Positions 23,460 through 25,000 of a DNA stretch of 25,000 bases are shown here, piece after piece. The DNA lies in NCBI GenBank assembly GCA_012295275.1, contig CM022678.1:19795556-19820555 (forward strand), given 5' to 3'. The notes beneath the pieces were generated by a model that saw only the letters and a list, made by a program, of their open reading frames with translations, had not been told where the DNA came from and did not search any database. The position numbers were made by a program, and so were the translations under genes. The stretch's first letter is position 1. The number at the start of each line of letters is the position of its first letter. The stretch is from Chrysomallon squamiferum (Eukaryota; Mollusca; Gastropoda; Neomphalida; Peltospiridae).

Positions 23460-23880
23460 ACGTGTTTTCTAACATTTTCTAACATGTGACGTCACATTAG
23501 CTCTGACGGCATTTCAGCTGTGACGTTGATCTACGCGTGACGTAGCTTTCTACCTTCACGTTGCCACGCCACTTCGGTAGCAAACACGTAATTAAATATG
23601 GCGATCAGGTTAATTGCTTTGTTGTCCGACGAAAGTATTCCAAATGCAACCACATTGCAGCCCGACACAGTGGATGAATTACTATCCAATAGCGCGTGCT
23701 TGTGTGGTAACCATGACAACCGGAGCTGATTAACCTTTCGAGCGTATTCGAGCAAAATAAAAGGCGAAAAAGACATAAAAATACATTTTGCCTAGCAGTC
23801 CGTCCGCAGTTAAATGTCCGTCCTGTTCGTGTTGTCCGCATGGTTTTTACTTACCAGTGAAACGTGAACCTAACTGATAA
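23460..23880. promoter_or_regulatory. motif island: CRE, CCAAT, X-box
   Basis: ATGTGACGTCACAT (23484-23497) is a 14-bp perfect CRE palindrome. Further TGACGT words lie at 23521 and 23538. ATCCAATAG (23683-23691) is a CCAAT word and GTAACCATGACAAC (23707-23720) an X-box-like dyad. The DNA is low in simple repeats and GC-richer. The 81- and 78-aa minus frames across it show no domain. It may be a promoter or enhancer. Confidence 0.4.
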
Positions 23881-23979
23881 ACTCTCTCAGTGGTTGCAGG
23901 AACCTGTTCTGGTGGTAATTATGAGCATGCTGAGTTTTGATTGAATATAATGTGCAGTTCCCTCGTTAAGAGATAGCCG

Positions 23980-24150
23980 TAATTAATTAATTAACTAATT
24001 AAAGGATTAATAAATTATAATTAATAGTTAACACAAGCAGCAATATTAATGATGATTATGGTGATGATAAGTTTATTATGATCATGACGTTAATAATAAC
24101 AATAATATTAATATTAATAATAAGATGATGATGATAATGATGTAAATAAA
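23980..24150. repeat. TTAA-rich and GAT/AAT triplet region
   Basis: AATTAATTAATTAACTAATTAA at 23981-24002 in two pieces, then interrupted GAT and AAT triplets. Confidence 0.75.
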
Positions 24151-24328
24151 TTATCAAAAATACAATATACCAGAGTTTGTTTTGTCTGTCTGTCTGTCTA
24201 TCACAGTGTTTATGTAATTAAGGAGTGGTACTATTACCTATTTAGAAATATTTACTTTTAATTATTTATTTATTTTTTTTATATTATTATTTATGATTTT
24301 GTTATTGTTACCATTAACATTATCGTCA

Positions 24329-24329
<1 letters not shown>

Positions 24330-24392
<63 letters not shown>
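24330..24392. repeat. (ATT)n microsatellite
   Basis: About 63 bp uninterrupted. Confidence 0.97.
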
Positions 24393-24433
24393 GTTGCTAT
24401 TTTGGGAGGGGTTTTGTTGTTGTTTGTTTTGGG

Positions 24434-24435
<2 letters not shown>

Positions 24436-24516
<81 letters not shown>
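24436..24516. repeat. (TA)n microsatellite
   Basis: 81 bp uninterrupted, self-complementary. Confidence 0.98.
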
Positions 24517-24519
<3 letters not shown>

Positions 24520-24539
24520 AAAAATATATATATTTCCTC

Positions 24540-24720
24540 GAGATACCCCTAATTCTAATCCATGTGGGTTAGCATGGAAACAATCGCTCTGCGCATGCTC
24601 TGCGACCGACGGAAGGAAGTAATTGTTCAGTGGGTTTATGTTAAAGTAATTGTAATTAAAGAGAAAAATTCTACAAACCAGAGACACCACACTGATTACA
24701 GCGTCACGTGACGCTTTTAT
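24540..24720. promoter_or_regulatory. motif island: X-box, NRF1-like, ETS-like, E-box
   Basis: GTTAGCATGGAAAC (24568-24581), TCTGCGCATGCTCTGCGACC (24588-24607), GGAAGGAAGT (24611-24620) and the 16-bp perfect palindrome AGCGTCACGTGACGCT (24700-24715) lie within 150 bp. No gene is seen beside it in the window; it may belong to an upstream promoter or enhancer. Confidence 0.45.
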
Positions 24721-24879
24721 TGCCAGTACCAGTCAAGTTGAGAAACTTCGCCTCGCAAGAAAAAATAGTCCCAGTAAAATAAAAAAAAAAAAAAAAAAAT
24801 TAAGACGTGCAAAAACGTATAAAGAAAAATCTGCGTACGTCTGCACTAGGAACTATTTTAAAATGCAGTGGTACAGCAA

Positions 24880-25000
24880 GAATATCGACTATATAAACTG
24901 TAGCAATTTCAACTACAACTACTGCAGCAACTGTTACGGCATCTACTACTAGTAACCACTACTAATCTACTACTACTATTACTACTATTAATACTATCAC
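24880..25000. repeat. cryptic CTA/CAA trinucleotide region
   Basis: Interrupted TAC, CAA and TGC triplets running off the window end. Confidence 0.75.

Noticed and set aside
23531-23841. Two overlapping minus frames of 81 and 78 codons
   Set aside because: They overlap in different frames over a motif-rich island and neither resembles a known protein.

Overview
This window comes from an animal nuclear genome. It is AT-rich (roughly two thirds A+T by eye), about 99% non-coding and extremely rich in simple repeats. The only protein-coding segment I can support is one exon on the minus strand (17750-18032). It encodes the first 94 residues plus one base of a TASK-type two-pore-domain potassium channel (KCNK3/KCNK9 group). 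It ends at a clear GT splice donor inside the first selectivity-filter glycine codon. The protein is collinear with vertebrate TASK but diverged in the extracellular cap, which suggests an invertebrate. The long pure (GA)n tracts, the abundant TTTA, TA and GTA-type repeats and the GC-rich exon in AT-rich DNA would fit a lophotrochozoan such as a mollusc. That placement is inference.

Layout. If the TASK exon is the 5' coding exon, positions 1-17749 are its first intron, at least 17.7 kb, running off the left edge. That intron holds the 53-bp minisatellite (13800-15460, about 31 copies), a degenerate 30-bp tandem repeat (1196-1540), a purine-rich block (560-1045), several small tandem duplications, most of the GA/CT microsatellites and a weak tRNA-like SINE head (9461-9535). 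It also holds islands of less repetitive DNA carrying dyad motifs that resemble RFX X-boxes, CACGTG E-boxes and CRE sites.

Positions 18033-19420 are the GC- and CpG-richer upstream region of the channel gene. It includes a five-codon upstream ORF whose stop overlaps the main start, a G-quadruplex motif, NRF1/ETS-like motifs and two kappaB-like sites. Positions 19420-25000 are upstream intergenic or 5' intronic DNA with more microsatellites, a second copy of an 82-bp dispersed repeat, and further motif islands around 21240-21500, 23460-23880 and 24540-24720.

No rRNA, convincing tRNA gene, CRISPR, intact transposon or viral element was found. Most long open frames are translations of microsatellites or the antisense of the channel exon. 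The best candidates for something undescribed are the 82-bp dispersed repeat, the 30-bp degenerate array, the recurrent RFX-like and E-box dyads, the G-quadruplex/(GA)n arrangement and the minimal overlapping uORF.
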